NCBI GenBank assembly: GCA_017398245.1
Contig: JAFQGN010000103.1
Location: 1 to 12,858, forward strand
Reading direction: 5' to 3'
From: Clostridia bacterium
Lineage (GTDB): Bacteria; Bacillota_A; Clostridia; Christensenellales; Aristaeellaceae
Length of the DNA: 12,858 bases
Shown: piece by piece, positions 1 to 6,566 of the stretch
Numbering within the stretch: position 1 is the first letter of the stretch
Layout of the letters: the number at the start of each line of letters is the position of its first letter
Notes under the pieces: generated by a model
The model's database searches: none
What the model was told of the DNA's origin: nothing
What the model saw: only the letters and a program-made list of their open reading frames with translations
Program-made: the position numbers and the translations under genes

Positions 1-1433
1 GCAACTGCTCCGACCTTCTGGAGTCCTTCGTTGCCACCATCTCCGCTTCCTCTCTGATCGCTCTGACCCTGTTCGAAGACAAGATCGCTCATGGCATGGA
101 TGCCGCCGCTGCTCAGGCGAACTTCTCTGCCATGTCCATGTTCCCGGTCATCATGGCCGGTCTGGGCCTGCTGGCCTGCCTGCTGGGCCTTGGTTATGCC
201 GCGTTCCGCAAGATGGGCAACAACCCCTCTAAGGAACTGAACATGGCTACCTATATCTCCGCCGGCCTGACCATGATCTTCTCCTTCGTGGCCTGCCTGA
301 TCATGTTCAAGAACGTCGATCACGCCGCCTACGGCTGGGTCCTCGGCTGGGCCTCCCCGTGGATCGCTGCCGTTCTGGGCATCGCTTCCGGCGTTGCCAT
401 CGGCGCTCTGACCGAGTATTACACCTCTGCTGACTTCAAGCCCACCCAGAAGATCGCCGAAATGGCTATCGAAGGCGAAGCTTTCGTCGTCACCAAGGGC
501 GACGCCGTCGGCTCCCGTTCCGTCATGCTGCCCGTGCTGGTCATCTGCTTCGCGCTGATCATCTCCGGTCTGCTGTGCGGCACCTATGGCATCGCGATCG
601 CCGCTCTGGGCATGCTGTCCTTCGTCGGCACCACCGTTTCCATCGACGCTTTCGGCCCGATCGCTGACAACGCCGGCGGCCTTGCCGAATCCTGCCACCT
701 CGATCCCCACGTTCGCGAGATCACCGATAAGCTCGACTCCTGCGGCAACACCACCGCTGCCATCGGCAAGGGCTTCGCTATTGGCTCTGCTGCGTTCGCT
801 ACCGTTTCCCTTATCGTTGCCTACGTTGCCACCTACACCCCCCATGGCGAAGTCGGCGTTCTGAACTTCGCTTCCTATCTGGTCGTTGCCGGCGGCATCA
901 TCGGCGGCGCTCTGGTCGAGTTCTTCTCCGCCATGCTGACCGATAACACCATCGACGCTGCCCGTCTGATGGCTATCGAAGGCGACAAGCTGCTCTCCGT
1001 CCCCGGCGTCCTGGAAGGCAAGGTCCGCCCGGATTACAACAAGATGATCGCCATGGCTGCCAAGGAAGCCCTGCGCAAGATGGTCGTCCCGTCCGTCCTG
1101 GCTCTGCTGATCCCGATCATCGGCGGCCTCCTGTTCGGCGTAGAGTTCGTCGGCGGTCTGCTGGTCGGTGCTACCATCGTTGCGATCCCGCGCGCCATGT
1201 TCATGGGTAACTCCGGCGGCGCGTTCGACAACGCGAAGAAGTACATCGAATCCGGCGCCATCGAAGGCCACGGCAAGGGCACTGCCGCTCACAAGGCTGC
1301 TGTTACCGGCGATACCATCGGCGATACCCGTAAGGACGTCGTCGGCGTCGCTCTGGACATCTTCATCAAGACCATGTCCACCGTTGCCAACACCCTGATC
1401 AGCGTCATCAAGACCTTCACCCTGATCAAGTAA
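1..1433 (+). CDS. hppA: K+-dependent membrane-bound ion-translocating pyrophosphatase, C-terminal part (5' end outside window)
   Basis: An integral membrane enzyme that hydrolyses pyrophosphate and pumps Na+ and/or H+ out of the cytoplasm. The frame is open from base 3, giving 476 residues; family members are about 650-800, so the N-terminal third, including the first substrate-binding loop, lies outside the window. The first visible segment reads NCSDLLESFV, matching the ion-gate helix, with Glu three residues after Asp as in Na+-pumping members (recalled from the Thermotoga enzyme). GNTTAAIGKG (744-773) carries the Ala/Gly pair typical of K+-dependent enzymes, where K+-independent ones have Lys/Thr. 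Further signatures are GPIADNAGG (654-680) and GGAFDNAKKYIE (1218-1253). The C-terminal catalytic Asp/Asp/Asp/Lys set is present at family spacing (1311-1370), but the usual DP-KDTSGP-N residues around it are changed. A terminator follows directly. Family assignment is secure; Na+ versus H+ is inference. Confidence 0.95.
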   Translation, partial: NCSDLLESFVATISASSLIALTLFEDKIAHGMDAAAAQANFSAMSMFPVIMAGLGLLACLLGLGYAAFRKMGNNPSKELNMATYISAGLTMIFSFVACLIMFKNVDHAAYGWVLGWASPWIAAVLGIASGVAIGALTEYYTSADFKPTQKIAEMAIEGEAFVVTKGDAVGSRSVMLPVLVICFALIISGLLCGTYGIAIAALGMLSFVGTTVSIDAFGPIADNAGGLAESCHLDPHVREITDKLDSCGNTTAAIGKGFAIGSAAFATVSLIVAYVATYTPHGEVGVLNFASYLVVAGGIIGGALVEFFSAMLTDNTIDAARLMAIEGDKLLSVPGVLEGKVRPDYNKMIAMAAKEALRKMVVPSVLALLIPIIGGLLFGVEFVGGLLVGATIVAIPRAMFMGNSGGAFDNAKKYIESGAIEGHGKGTAAHKAAVTGDTIGDTRKDVVGVALDIFIKTMSTVANTLISVIKTFTLIK

Positions 1434-1446
1434 TTCTCGCATAGAG

Positions 1447-1486
1447 AAACACCCCCGCATGCTTCTGGCGTGCGGGGGTGTTTTGT
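1447..1486 (+). terminator. Rho-independent terminator of the pyrophosphatase gene
   Basis: A long GC-rich stem pairs 1450-1462 with 1468-1480, with one T-G wobble and a 5-base loop (TTCTG). Flanking A's at 1447-1449 pair into the T-run that follows (TTTTGTTT). It starts 14 bases after the stop codon. Confidence 0.93.
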
Positions 1487-1785
1487 TTGCAAACAATCCT
1501 TATCGCTCCCCATGCGCGCAATCCATAGAACGATCCCCTTCCCGCATAGTCTCAGAACACGTCCTGTCCCCGCTCGTTTTTTCGCATCGGCGGCCTTCCA
1601 GCGCGCCCGGTGGCTTTCTGAAAACAAAAAAGACCCGGAGACACGCCGTATCTCCGGACCAAAGCCTTGCAAAACCGCCTCTTATGCAAGACGCGGAAAG
1701 CCCCTGCAAGGCTGCAAATCCTTCACTGCAGGGGCTCTCATACGTCTGAACCACCGGAAACCCCGGTGATTCATTATTCTTCCGC
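1487..1785. other. Gene-free interval with stacked inverted repeats
   Basis: No convincing coding region is seen on either strand between the pyrophosphatase terminator and the DUF308 gene; the short open frames have no ribosome binding site and odd composition. It starts within a 14-base perfect palindrome, TTGTTTGCAAACAA (1483-1496). Bases 1500-1620 show nothing recognisable. Bases 1621-1770 hold four consecutive inverted repeats: CCGGAGA/TCTCCGG (1635-1657), CTTGCA/TGCAAG (1666-1690), a perfect 10-bp arm AGCCCCTGCA/TGCAGGGGCT (1699-1736), and CACCGG/CCGGTG (about 1751-1769). Confidence 0.6.
1621..1660 (-). terminator. Probable rho-independent terminator of the DUF308 gene
   Basis: Read leftward, a stem CCGGAGA/TCTCCGG (1657-1651 with 1641-1635, 9-base loop) is followed by TCTTTTTTGTTTT. 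It lies about 125 bases past the DUF308 stop. The stronger 10-bp hairpin at 1699-1736 lies closer but has only a TTT after it on this strand, so this is the better candidate for the actual release point. Confidence 0.7.
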
Positions 1786-2337
1786 TCAACCCGACTTTTT
1801 TCGACCCATGAGCATGGCGGCGATATCCAGCGCGGCTTCCGTGATGAGCGAAATGCCTGTAAAGATCCACAGCACCGCTGTCGATGCGAACGGATCGCAC
1901 AGGATGATCAGCGCGACGGCCAGCGCGAGCACGGCCGAAGCCGCCGCCCAGCGCCATTTACCGCTCTTGCACCGCAGCTCGTCCACCGTCCATTGCACGC
2001 GCATGAAGCCAAGCGTCAGTATCGCTGCGCCGTACAGCATGCTCAGCACCGTGAACGTGTCGATGAACCAGCCCGGCCGCAGCATGCAAAACAGACCCGC
2101 TGCCGACAGGCACAGGCCTTTGGCCAGACTGCGCTGCTTTGCCGCTTCGGCCGGCGACATGCGGAAATACCCGACCACGCTGATCAAACCGCCGATCGCC
2201 AGCAATATGCCCATTCCGACAACGATACCGCCCGTGAACCCGACCGGGTCGATCAGCAGCAGCACGCCCACCGCCAGTTCGCAGATCGCAACGAGCAGCG
2301 CGTTCATGCCCGCGCTCATATCCTTCCATTTTTTCAT
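1786..2337 (-). CDS. DUF308 / HdeD-like small multi-pass membrane protein
   Basis: A 183-residue protein that is almost entirely hydrophobic helices. It shows two related halves, each with a helix ending in a DP motif (LLLIDPVGF near residue 30 and LIILCDPFAS near residue 148) followed by a glycine-rich helix. This is the DUF308 repeat found in HdeD-type proteins, about six membrane segments in all, with a basic C-terminal tail (MGRKKSG). HdeD of enterobacteria is linked to acid resistance; in Clostridia the role of the family is unknown, so no function is claimed. The start is supported by a purine-rich site (GGGGGAGACGAGG) immediately upstream and an extended -10 promoter at 2361-2389. It is the last of four leftward genes and is separated from degV by a terminator, so it is probably transcribed alone. 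Confidence 0.85.
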   Translation of the reverse strand: MKKWKDMSAGMNALLVAICELAVGVLLLIDPVGFTGGIVVGMGILLAIGGLISVVGYFRMSPAEAAKQRSLAKGLCLSAAGLFCMLRPGWFIDTFTVLSMLYGAAILTLGFMRVQWTVDELRCKSGKWRWAAASAVLALAVALIILCDPFASTAVLWIFTGISLITEAALDIAAMLMGRKKSG

Positions 2338-2360
2338 CCTCGTCTCCCCCTTTCGCGCAC

Positions 2361-2389
2361 ATCATAGCACTGCGCGCAAAGCGAAAAAA
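2361..2389 (-). promoter_or_regulatory. Extended -10 promoter for the DUF308 gene
   Basis: On the minus strand TATGAT (2366-2361) is preceded by TGC, making an extended -10. A weak T-rich -35 (TTTTTT, 2389-2384) lies 17 bases upstream. The start codon lies 24 bases downstream of the -10, giving a short leader. Confidence 0.6.
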
Positions 2390-2410
2390 CATACAAATGC
2401 GCCCATATGC

Positions 2411-2460
2411 ACAAAAATGGCGCATCGGCAGAAAAATACCGTTTTGCGCCATATTTTTGT
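2411..2460 (-). terminator. Terminator of degV, possibly bidirectional
   Basis: Arms ATGGCGCA (2417-2424) and TGCGCCAT (2445-2452) pair, with an inner CGG/CCG. Read leftward, the stem is followed by TTTTTGTGC; read rightward, by ATTTTTGT, so it could work both ways. It begins 16 bases after the degV stop. Confidence 0.85.
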
Positions 2461-2475
2461 ACAATTATGAGCCTG

Positions 2476-3315
2476 TTAATACGCGATGATCAGCCCGCCC
2501 TTTTCGGCATAGAAGCTGTCCAGGCCGCGCGTGGGGATGATGCGCACCTGCGCCTTTTCCCATGTCTGGATGATTTTCTCCTTCAGCTTCAGCGCCATTT
2601 CCTCGTTCAAACAATGGCTGATGACCACCTGCCCGCTGGTGAACGCGCGCTCCTTCATATCTTCAATGATCGCGGCGATGGCTTTCTGCGGGCCGCGCAC
2701 CTTGGTTTTGACCACGATGCGGCCTTCGTCGCTCGCCACGCCCACGCCCCACAGGCCGAGCCTTCCGGCGACGAACCCGGCCAGACGGCTCACGCGGCCG
2801 TTTTTGACCAGATTATCGAACGAGCACAGCGCAAAGGCGACGTGCGTGCGGTCTGCCAGGGCCTGCACTTCCTGCACGATCTTCTCAAAATCGATGTTTT
2901 CGCGGATGAGCTCCGCCAGCCTTGCGATCATCAGCACGATCTCCGGCCCGGTGGACTTGGAATCGAAAATGGCGATCTTCTTCTCCGGCTGCTCCTCCAG
3001 CACCATATCGCGCGCGATGCACGCGCTCTGATACGAACCGGAAAGGTTCGAGGAGATCGTCAGCGCAAAAGCGTCTCCCGCCTTGCGGAAGTGCTCCAGC
3101 CAGGTCTCCGGCGCAGGGCAGGCTGATTTGGCCGCCTCTTTGCTCTTGGCCAGCGCGTCGATCAGCTCCTGCGTTTCGAGGGATTCATCGTCGATGAACT
3201 CCTTCTCGCCCACCTGCAGAATAAACGGCACGGTAGAAAAGCCGATATTTTCCTCTTTCGTCTCCAGCGCTTTCAGATCGCAGCTGGAATCCGCCACGAT
3301 ATTCCATTCGTTCAT
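2476..3315 (-). CDS. DegV family fatty-acid-binding protein (FakB-like)
   Basis: A 279-residue soluble protein of the DegV family. Members bind a fatty acid and, where studied (FakB), present it to the kinase FakA for phosphorylation and entry into phospholipid synthesis. Visible signatures are IVADSSCDL (6-14), SACPAPE (64-70, in place of the usual TSQPS-type lipid headgroup loop), TISSNLSGSYQSA (86-98), FDSK (117-120) and NGRVSR (172-177). The C-terminal GPG-type loop is replaced by FYAEKGGLIIAY. The start is taken at MNEWNIV rather than an upstream ATG because GGGAGGG precedes it by about 12 bases and the strong promoter at 3349-3377 would be inside a longer version. It is flanked by its own promoter and terminator. 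The bound lipid cannot be told from sequence, and no fakA is nearby. Confidence 0.92.
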   Translation of the reverse strand: MNEWNIVADSSCDLKALETKEENIGFSTVPFILQVGEKEFIDDESLETQELIDALAKSKEAAKSACPAPETWLEHFRKAGDAFALTISSNLSGSYQSACIARDMVLEEQPEKKIAIFDSKSTGPEIVLMIARLAELIRENIDFEKIVQEVQALADRTHVAFALCSFDNLVKNGRVSRLAGFVAGRLGLWGVGVASDEGRIVVKTKVRGPQKAIAAIIEDMKERAFTSGQVVISHCLNEEMALKLKEKIIQTWEKAQVRIIPTRGLDSFYAEKGGLIIAY

Positions 3316-3348
3316 AGTAAACACATCCCTCCCGGTCGTATGCAAAAA

Positions 3349-3377
3349 AGTATGCCAGCATACGAACCGCGTGTCAA
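3349..3377 (-). promoter_or_regulatory. Sigma-A promoter for degV
   Basis: Minus strand: perfect -35 TTGACA (3377-3372), 17-base spacer, -10 CATACT (3354-3349). It lies just after the yitT stop, so degV need not depend on yitT transcription. An inverted repeat GTATGC-CA-GCATAC (3350-3363) covers most of the -10 and part of the spacer. Confidence 0.8.
3350..3363. promoter_or_regulatory. Operator-like inverted repeat over the degV -10
   Basis: The perfect inverted repeat GTATGC-CA-GCATAC is placed where a bound repressor would block RNA polymerase. A third half-site GTATGC occurs at 3338-3343, 12 bases from the first in the same orientation. No regulator is identified. Confidence 0.4.
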
Positions 3378-3414
3378 GGAACAACATTTATATTTTTTGT
3401 GTCCGAACCCGGCC

Positions 3415-4284
3415 TTATTCCGGCCGTTTATCCAGCGAGAAGCCGCGCCCGCGCACCTCGCTGACATGCGAAACGATCATAAAGCATTCCGGATCGACCC
3501 TGTGCACGATCTTTTCCAGCCTGCTCAGCTCCCGGTTCGAAACGATGGAAAGGACAACCTGCTTTTCCTCGCGCCGGTAGCCGCCTTCGGCCTGCAGAAG
3601 GGTCACGCCGCGGTCCAGCTCGTGCAGAATCGCCGCCGCGATCTCCTGCGTGTGCTCCGAGATCACCTTCACTTCGATCCGGCTGGTGCCGAACATGAGC
3701 ACCTTGTCGATCGTCACCGTGTAGATGATCACCAGCACCACGCCGTACAGGAAATTCTCCAGCGGGCTGTAGGTCGCCTGCACGAACAGAATCAGCACAT
3801 CCAGCACATACATGCCCACAGAGACCGGCACGCGCGTATATTTTGCCAGCACCAGCGGCGGAATGTCCATACCGCCGGTGGAAGAGCCCGTGCGGATGAC
3901 GATGCCCAGCGCAATGCCGATGCCCAGCCCGCCGAACACCGTGCACAAAAACGGGTCGGTCGAAAATTCCACGCCCGCAAAGGCGCGGTCGCACACTTCC
4001 AGAAACGCGGGCACGAGGAACGTGCTGGCCAGAGTCGTCGCCGCAAAGGCCTTTCCCAGAAAGATCAGCCCGATGATGAGCATTGCCACGTTCGTGACCA
4101 GCATAAAGCCCGAAACCGACAGGCCAAACATATGGTCCATCGCCAGCGCGATGCCCGTCGTGCCGCCCGTTACCAGCCCGGCCGGCACCACGAACGCCGT
4201 GACCGCCGCCGCATACAGGAAATTGCCGAACACGATGATCAGCAGGATCCACACCGCCTGCAAAGGAGTTTTCCCCTTGAACAT
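3415..4284 (-). CDS. YitT family membrane protein (YitT_membrane + DUF2179)
   Basis: A 289-residue protein of the YitT/YqfU type. The N-terminal ~200 residues hold about five to six membrane helices with the family's glycine-rich turns (PAGLVTGGTTGIAL near residue 31, GSSTGGMDIPPL near 133). The C-terminal ~80 residues are a soluble DUF2179-type domain (VKVISEHTQEIAAAI onward, with VRGRGF near the end). The transported molecule or role is not established for the family. The start is placed at MFKGKTP because AGGAGGGG lies 10 bases before it; an upstream ATG would put that site inside the coding sequence. It has a near-consensus promoter (4391-4419) and a ~100-base leader with a terminator-like hairpin. 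No strong terminator separates it from degV 99 bases downstream, so some readthrough is likely. Confidence 0.92.
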   Translation of the reverse strand: MFKGKTPLQAVWILLIIVFGNFLYAAAVTAFVVPAGLVTGGTTGIALAMDHMFGLSVSGFMLVTNVAMLIIGLIFLGKAFAATTLASTFLVPAFLEVCDRAFAGVEFSTDPFLCTVFGGLGIGIALGIVIRTGSSTGGMDIPPLVLAKYTRVPVSVGMYVLDVLILFVQATYSPLENFLYGVVLVIIYTVTIDKVLMFGTSRIEVKVISEHTQEIAAAILHELDRGVTLLQAEGGYRREEKQVVLSIVSNRELSRLEKIVHRVDPECFMIVSHVSEVRGRGFSLDKRPE

Positions 4285-4327
4285 GACCCATTCCCCTCCT
4301 AAAAAAGCCGCATCGCCTGTTCCATAT

Positions 4328-4363
4328 GAAAAAGCGTTTGCCAAGGTTTACCTGACAAACGCT
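4328..4363 (-). promoter_or_regulatory. Terminator-like hairpin in the yitT leader
   Basis: On the minus strand an 8-bp perfect stem AGCGTTTG/CAAACGCT (4363-4356 with 4340-4333) encloses a smaller AGG/CCT stem and is followed by TTTTTC. It lies between the yitT promoter and its ribosome binding site, where an attenuator would sit. A second T6 run (4306-4301) directly precedes AGGAGG. I do not recognise a known riboswitch class. Confidence 0.5.
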
Positions 4364-4390
4364 GTTCGAGGCTGTCCGCCCAACACTGTT

Positions 4391-4419
4391 ATTATATCCA
4401 TTCCACGCCCGAAATGCAA
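4391..4419 (-). promoter_or_regulatory. Strong sigma-A promoter for yitT
   Basis: Minus strand: -35 TTGCAT (4419-4414), 17-base spacer, perfect -10 TATAAT (4396-4391). Predicted start of transcription is near 4384, about 100 bases before the ATG. The -35 lies inside a weak inverted repeat (AAATGCA/TGCATTT, about 4412-4433) just after the phosphorylase stop. Confidence 0.85.
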
Positions 4420-4434
4420 GACTTGCTGCATTTT

Positions 4435-5211
4435 TCAAAACTCCATTGCCAGTTCCACCGCCGCGCGCACGAATTTCCGCCTCTTTTCGCCAAATTCGCC
4501 GCTGCCCCACCGCCAGCGCGGCTCATCCTCGCGCATGGGGTGCTTGTCGGAACACAGCAGAACAGCAGCCGCGGGCATGCCATGGAACGCAGCCGCGTTC
4601 AGCAGCGCGGAAGCCTCCATGTCCACAGCTGCGCAGCCCGCCTGCCGCCATGCTTCCTCCTTGGCAAAGGTCTGCCGGTAAAAGGCGTCGCTCGTCACCG
4701 TCGGCGCATCCCATATGCGCCAGTCCGCAGCGAATCGTTCGCAAACAAGCCCGCGCAGCCGGCCATTGGGCAGTGCAAACTGCGGCGCATCCGCATAGTG
4801 GAACGAAGTCCCCTCCTCGCACAGGATCCTTTCCGGCACGACGACGTCGCCCACGTTGATCTCCCGCGCAAACCCTCCGCACATGCCGACGACCAGCACC
4901 TGCCGGACGCCCAGCGCGCGGATCGTCTCCAGCGTGTCCACGGCGGCCGGCGCGCCGTAGCCTCCGTTTACAAAGCATACCTGTGGCCGCTCGCGCAGCG
5001 CGATCGCGCGCGAATCCGCAATAAAGCACGGCAGTCTGTCCGAAAGAGATACGGTATCCCAGTTCTTCTCAATAAACGGCAGCGCCATGCCCATTTCAAA
5101 CAGCACGCAGATTTCCGGCAGGCGCGCCGCCTCTCCGCCGTGCGCGCTGCGCACATGTTCCTCCGGCGTAATGACCGGCCTCGTCGCGTCCCCCTCTATC
5201 TTCCAGCGCAT
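4435..5211 (-). CDS. Nucleoside phosphorylase (PNP_UDP_1 family)
   Basis: A 258-residue cytosolic enzyme expected to split a ribonucleoside with phosphate into base and ribose-1-phosphate, for nucleoside salvage. Family features are a glycine-rich segment (NGGYGAPAA, 82-90), the strand-turn VLVVGMCGG (105-113), GDVVVPE (121-127) and the ribose-binding DME at 197-199. The SDKH at 221-224 resembles the SD motif whose Asp recognises purine bases in DeoD-type enzymes, so a purine substrate is possible; uridine phosphorylase is the main alternative. A weaker ribosome binding site (AAAGG) lies 7 bases before the ATG, and an in-frame stop just upstream rules out a longer version. It diverges from the MocR-type regulator and has an extended -10 promoter in the shared region. 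Confidence 0.88.
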   Translation of the reverse strand: MRWKIEGDATRPVITPEEHVRSAHGGEAARLPEICVLFEMGMALPFIEKNWDTVSLSDRLPCFIADSRAIALRERPQVCFVNGGYGAPAAVDTLETIRALGVRQVLVVGMCGGFAREINVGDVVVPERILCEEGTSFHYADAPQFALPNGRLRGLVCERFAADWRIWDAPTVTSDAFYRQTFAKEEAWRQAGCAAVDMEASALLNAAAFHGMPAAAVLLCSDKHPMREDEPRWRWGSGEFGEKRRKFVRAAVELAMEF

Positions 5212-5320
5212 GCCCTAGCCTTTCTGCGCCTGATCGCGTCCGCAAACACCCCTTCGGCGTTCGCCCCGATCGCCCCCGGCGCCGTCTCAGAATTTGTTTA
5301 TCAGAAACTGTCTTAGTATT

Positions 5321-5329
5321 ATTATATCA
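5321..5329 (-). promoter_or_regulatory. Extended -10 promoter for the nucleoside phosphorylase
   Basis: Minus strand TGATATAAT (5329-5321) is an extended -10 with a perfect hexamer and only a poor -35 (TTCCGT, 16 bases upstream). The predicted leader is about 100 bases, GC-rich and without a clear regulatory fold. Confidence 0.6.
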
Positions 5330-5339
5330 TATATCCGCC

Positions 5340-5368
5340 TTGACGGAACGTCCGGCGCGCACTACAAT
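5340..5368 (+). promoter_or_regulatory. Sigma-A promoter for the MocR-type regulator
   Basis: -35 TTGACG (5340-5345), 17-base spacer, -10 TACAAT (5363-5368). Its -35 lies where the -35 of the divergent phosphorylase promoter would sit, so the two promoters overlap and could share control by one bound protein. Confidence 0.85.
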
Positions 5369-5405
5369 GGTATCAGACCAGTTTGCAAAGGAGGTGCCAG
5401 ATCAG

Positions 5406-6512
5406 ATGCGCTATTCGATCGACCCGCGCGCTCACAAGCCCGCCTATCTTCAGCTGTACGAGCAGCTGCGCGCCGATATCACCGCCGGCGTGTATCCGTT
5501 CGATACGAAAGCGCCCTCCAAGCGCCTGCTGGCCGAGGAAATGCATCTGAGCCTGGCCACGGTGGAGCACGCCTACCAGCTCCTGTGCGAGGAGGGCTAT
5601 ATCGAGCCCCGCCAGCGCAGCGGGTACTACGTCTCCTTCCTGCCCGGAGATCCGTTCGCCGCGGCGCAGCTTCCGCAGAGCGCGCCTGCGTACCCCGCCG
5701 TGCATACCTCCGGCGCGGATCTCCCCTTCGGCGTTCTCGCGCGGGCGATGCGCAGCGTGCTTTCCGAATATCAGGAAGCGATCCTCGTCAAAACGCCCAA
5801 CAGCGGCTGCATGGAACTGCGCGAGGCCATTTCGCGCTATCTTGCGCGCAGCCGGGGCCTGAATGCACGCCCGGAGCAGATCGTGATCGGCTCCGGCGCG
5901 GAATACCTGTACGGCCAGATCGTGAAAATGCTGGGGCGCGAACGCATCTACGGTCTGGAAGACCCGGGCTACGCGCGCATCAAGGAGGTCTACCAGGCAG
6001 AAGGCGCGCAGTGCGAAATGCTTCCGCTGGGGCACAGCGGCATCGAAAGCGCAGCCCTCGCCTCGTGCGCAGCCTCGGTTCTGCATATCACGCCCTATCG
6101 CTCCTACCCCACCGGCGTCACCGCCACGGCCTCCAAGCGGCACGAATACCTGCGCTGGGCCCAGCAGGACGGCCGCTGCCTGATCGAGGACGATTTCGAA
6201 TCCGAATTCTCCGTGTCCGGCAAACCGGTCGAAACTCTCTTTGCCATGGCGCAGGGGCACCCCGGGGCGCATGTCATCTACCTGAACACCTTCAGCAAAA
6301 CGATCTCGCCCTCGCTGCGCATCGGCTACATGGTCCTGCCCGAAGCCTATCTCCCCCTCTACGAGCGCGCCGCAGGGTTTTATTCCTGCACCGTACCCGC
6401 CTTTGAGCAATACGTGCTCGCCGCGCTCATCTCCGGCGGAGATTTCGAGCGGCATATTAACCGCGTGCGCCGCAAAAAGAGGCGCGAGCTGAGCGAAAAA
6501 GAGCGACCGTAA
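5406..6512 (+). CDS. MocR-type GntR regulator with a C-terminally truncated aminotransferase domain
   Basis: A predicted DNA-binding regulator of 368 residues. Residues ~11-78 form a GntR winged helix (AYLQLYEQL, LAEEMHLSLATVEHAYQLL, EEGYIEPRQRSGYYV). From ~105 on it resembles a fold-type I aminotransferase that binds pyridoxal phosphate: PYRSYPTG near 235, EDDFESEF (261-268), and the Schiff-base lysine K298 in NTFSKTISPSLRIGY. MocR proteins normally run to about 450-500 residues; this one stops soon after the conserved ERHINRVRR, replacing the rest with a basic tail (KKRRELSEKERP) and losing the small C-terminal domain that carries the carboxylate-binding arginine. A terminator starts within 20 bases of the stop, so no separated remainder follows. 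AAAGGAGG lies 11 bases before the ATG. Target genes are unknown; the divergent phosphorylase is the obvious candidate. Confidence 0.88.
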   Translation: MRYSIDPRAHKPAYLQLYEQLRADITAGVYPFDTKAPSKRLLAEEMHLSLATVEHAYQLLCEEGYIEPRQRSGYYVSFLPGDPFAAAQLPQSAPAYPAVHTSGADLPFGVLARAMRSVLSEYQEAILVKTPNSGCMELREAISRYLARSRGLNARPEQIVIGSGAEYLYGQIVKMLGRERIYGLEDPGYARIKEVYQAEGAQCEMLPLGHSGIESAALASCAASVLHITPYRSYPTGVTATASKRHEYLRWAQQDGRCLIEDDFESEFSVSGKPVETLFAMAQGHPGAHVIYLNTFSKTISPSLRIGYMVLPEAYLPLYERAAGFYSCTVPAFEQYVLAALISGGDFERHINRVRRKKRRELSEKERP

Positions 6513-6521
6513 CTCCCTAAT

Positions 6522-6566
6522 AAAAAACGATCGGCCCCCGGCATGCAGAGCCGGAGGCCGATTTTT
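6522..6566. terminator. Bidirectional terminator between mocR-like gene and lipoprotein gene
   Basis: Stem ATCGGCC-C-CCGGC (6530-6542) pairs with GCCGG-A-GGCCGAT (6550-6562) around a 7-base loop, with one C·A mismatch. It has ATTTTT on the right and, read leftward, CGTTTTTTATT. It ends both converging genes; the lipoprotein stop codon overlaps its right arm flank. Confidence 0.93.

Noticed and set aside
1500..1548. Tiny leftward frame MREGDRSMDCAHGER after the DUF308 terminator
   Set aside because: No ribosome binding site or promoter, and no resemblance to a known small protein.
3428..4510. 360-residue leftward frame overlapping yitT
   Set aside because: Out-of-frame shadow of yitT, rich in Gly/Arg/His, starting inside the phosphorylase gene.
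5212..5295. Stop-free frame upstream of the phosphorylase reading ETAPGAIGANAEGVF
   Set aside because: No start codon with a ribosome binding site, out of frame with the gene and inside the predicted leader; probably chance in GC-rich DNA.
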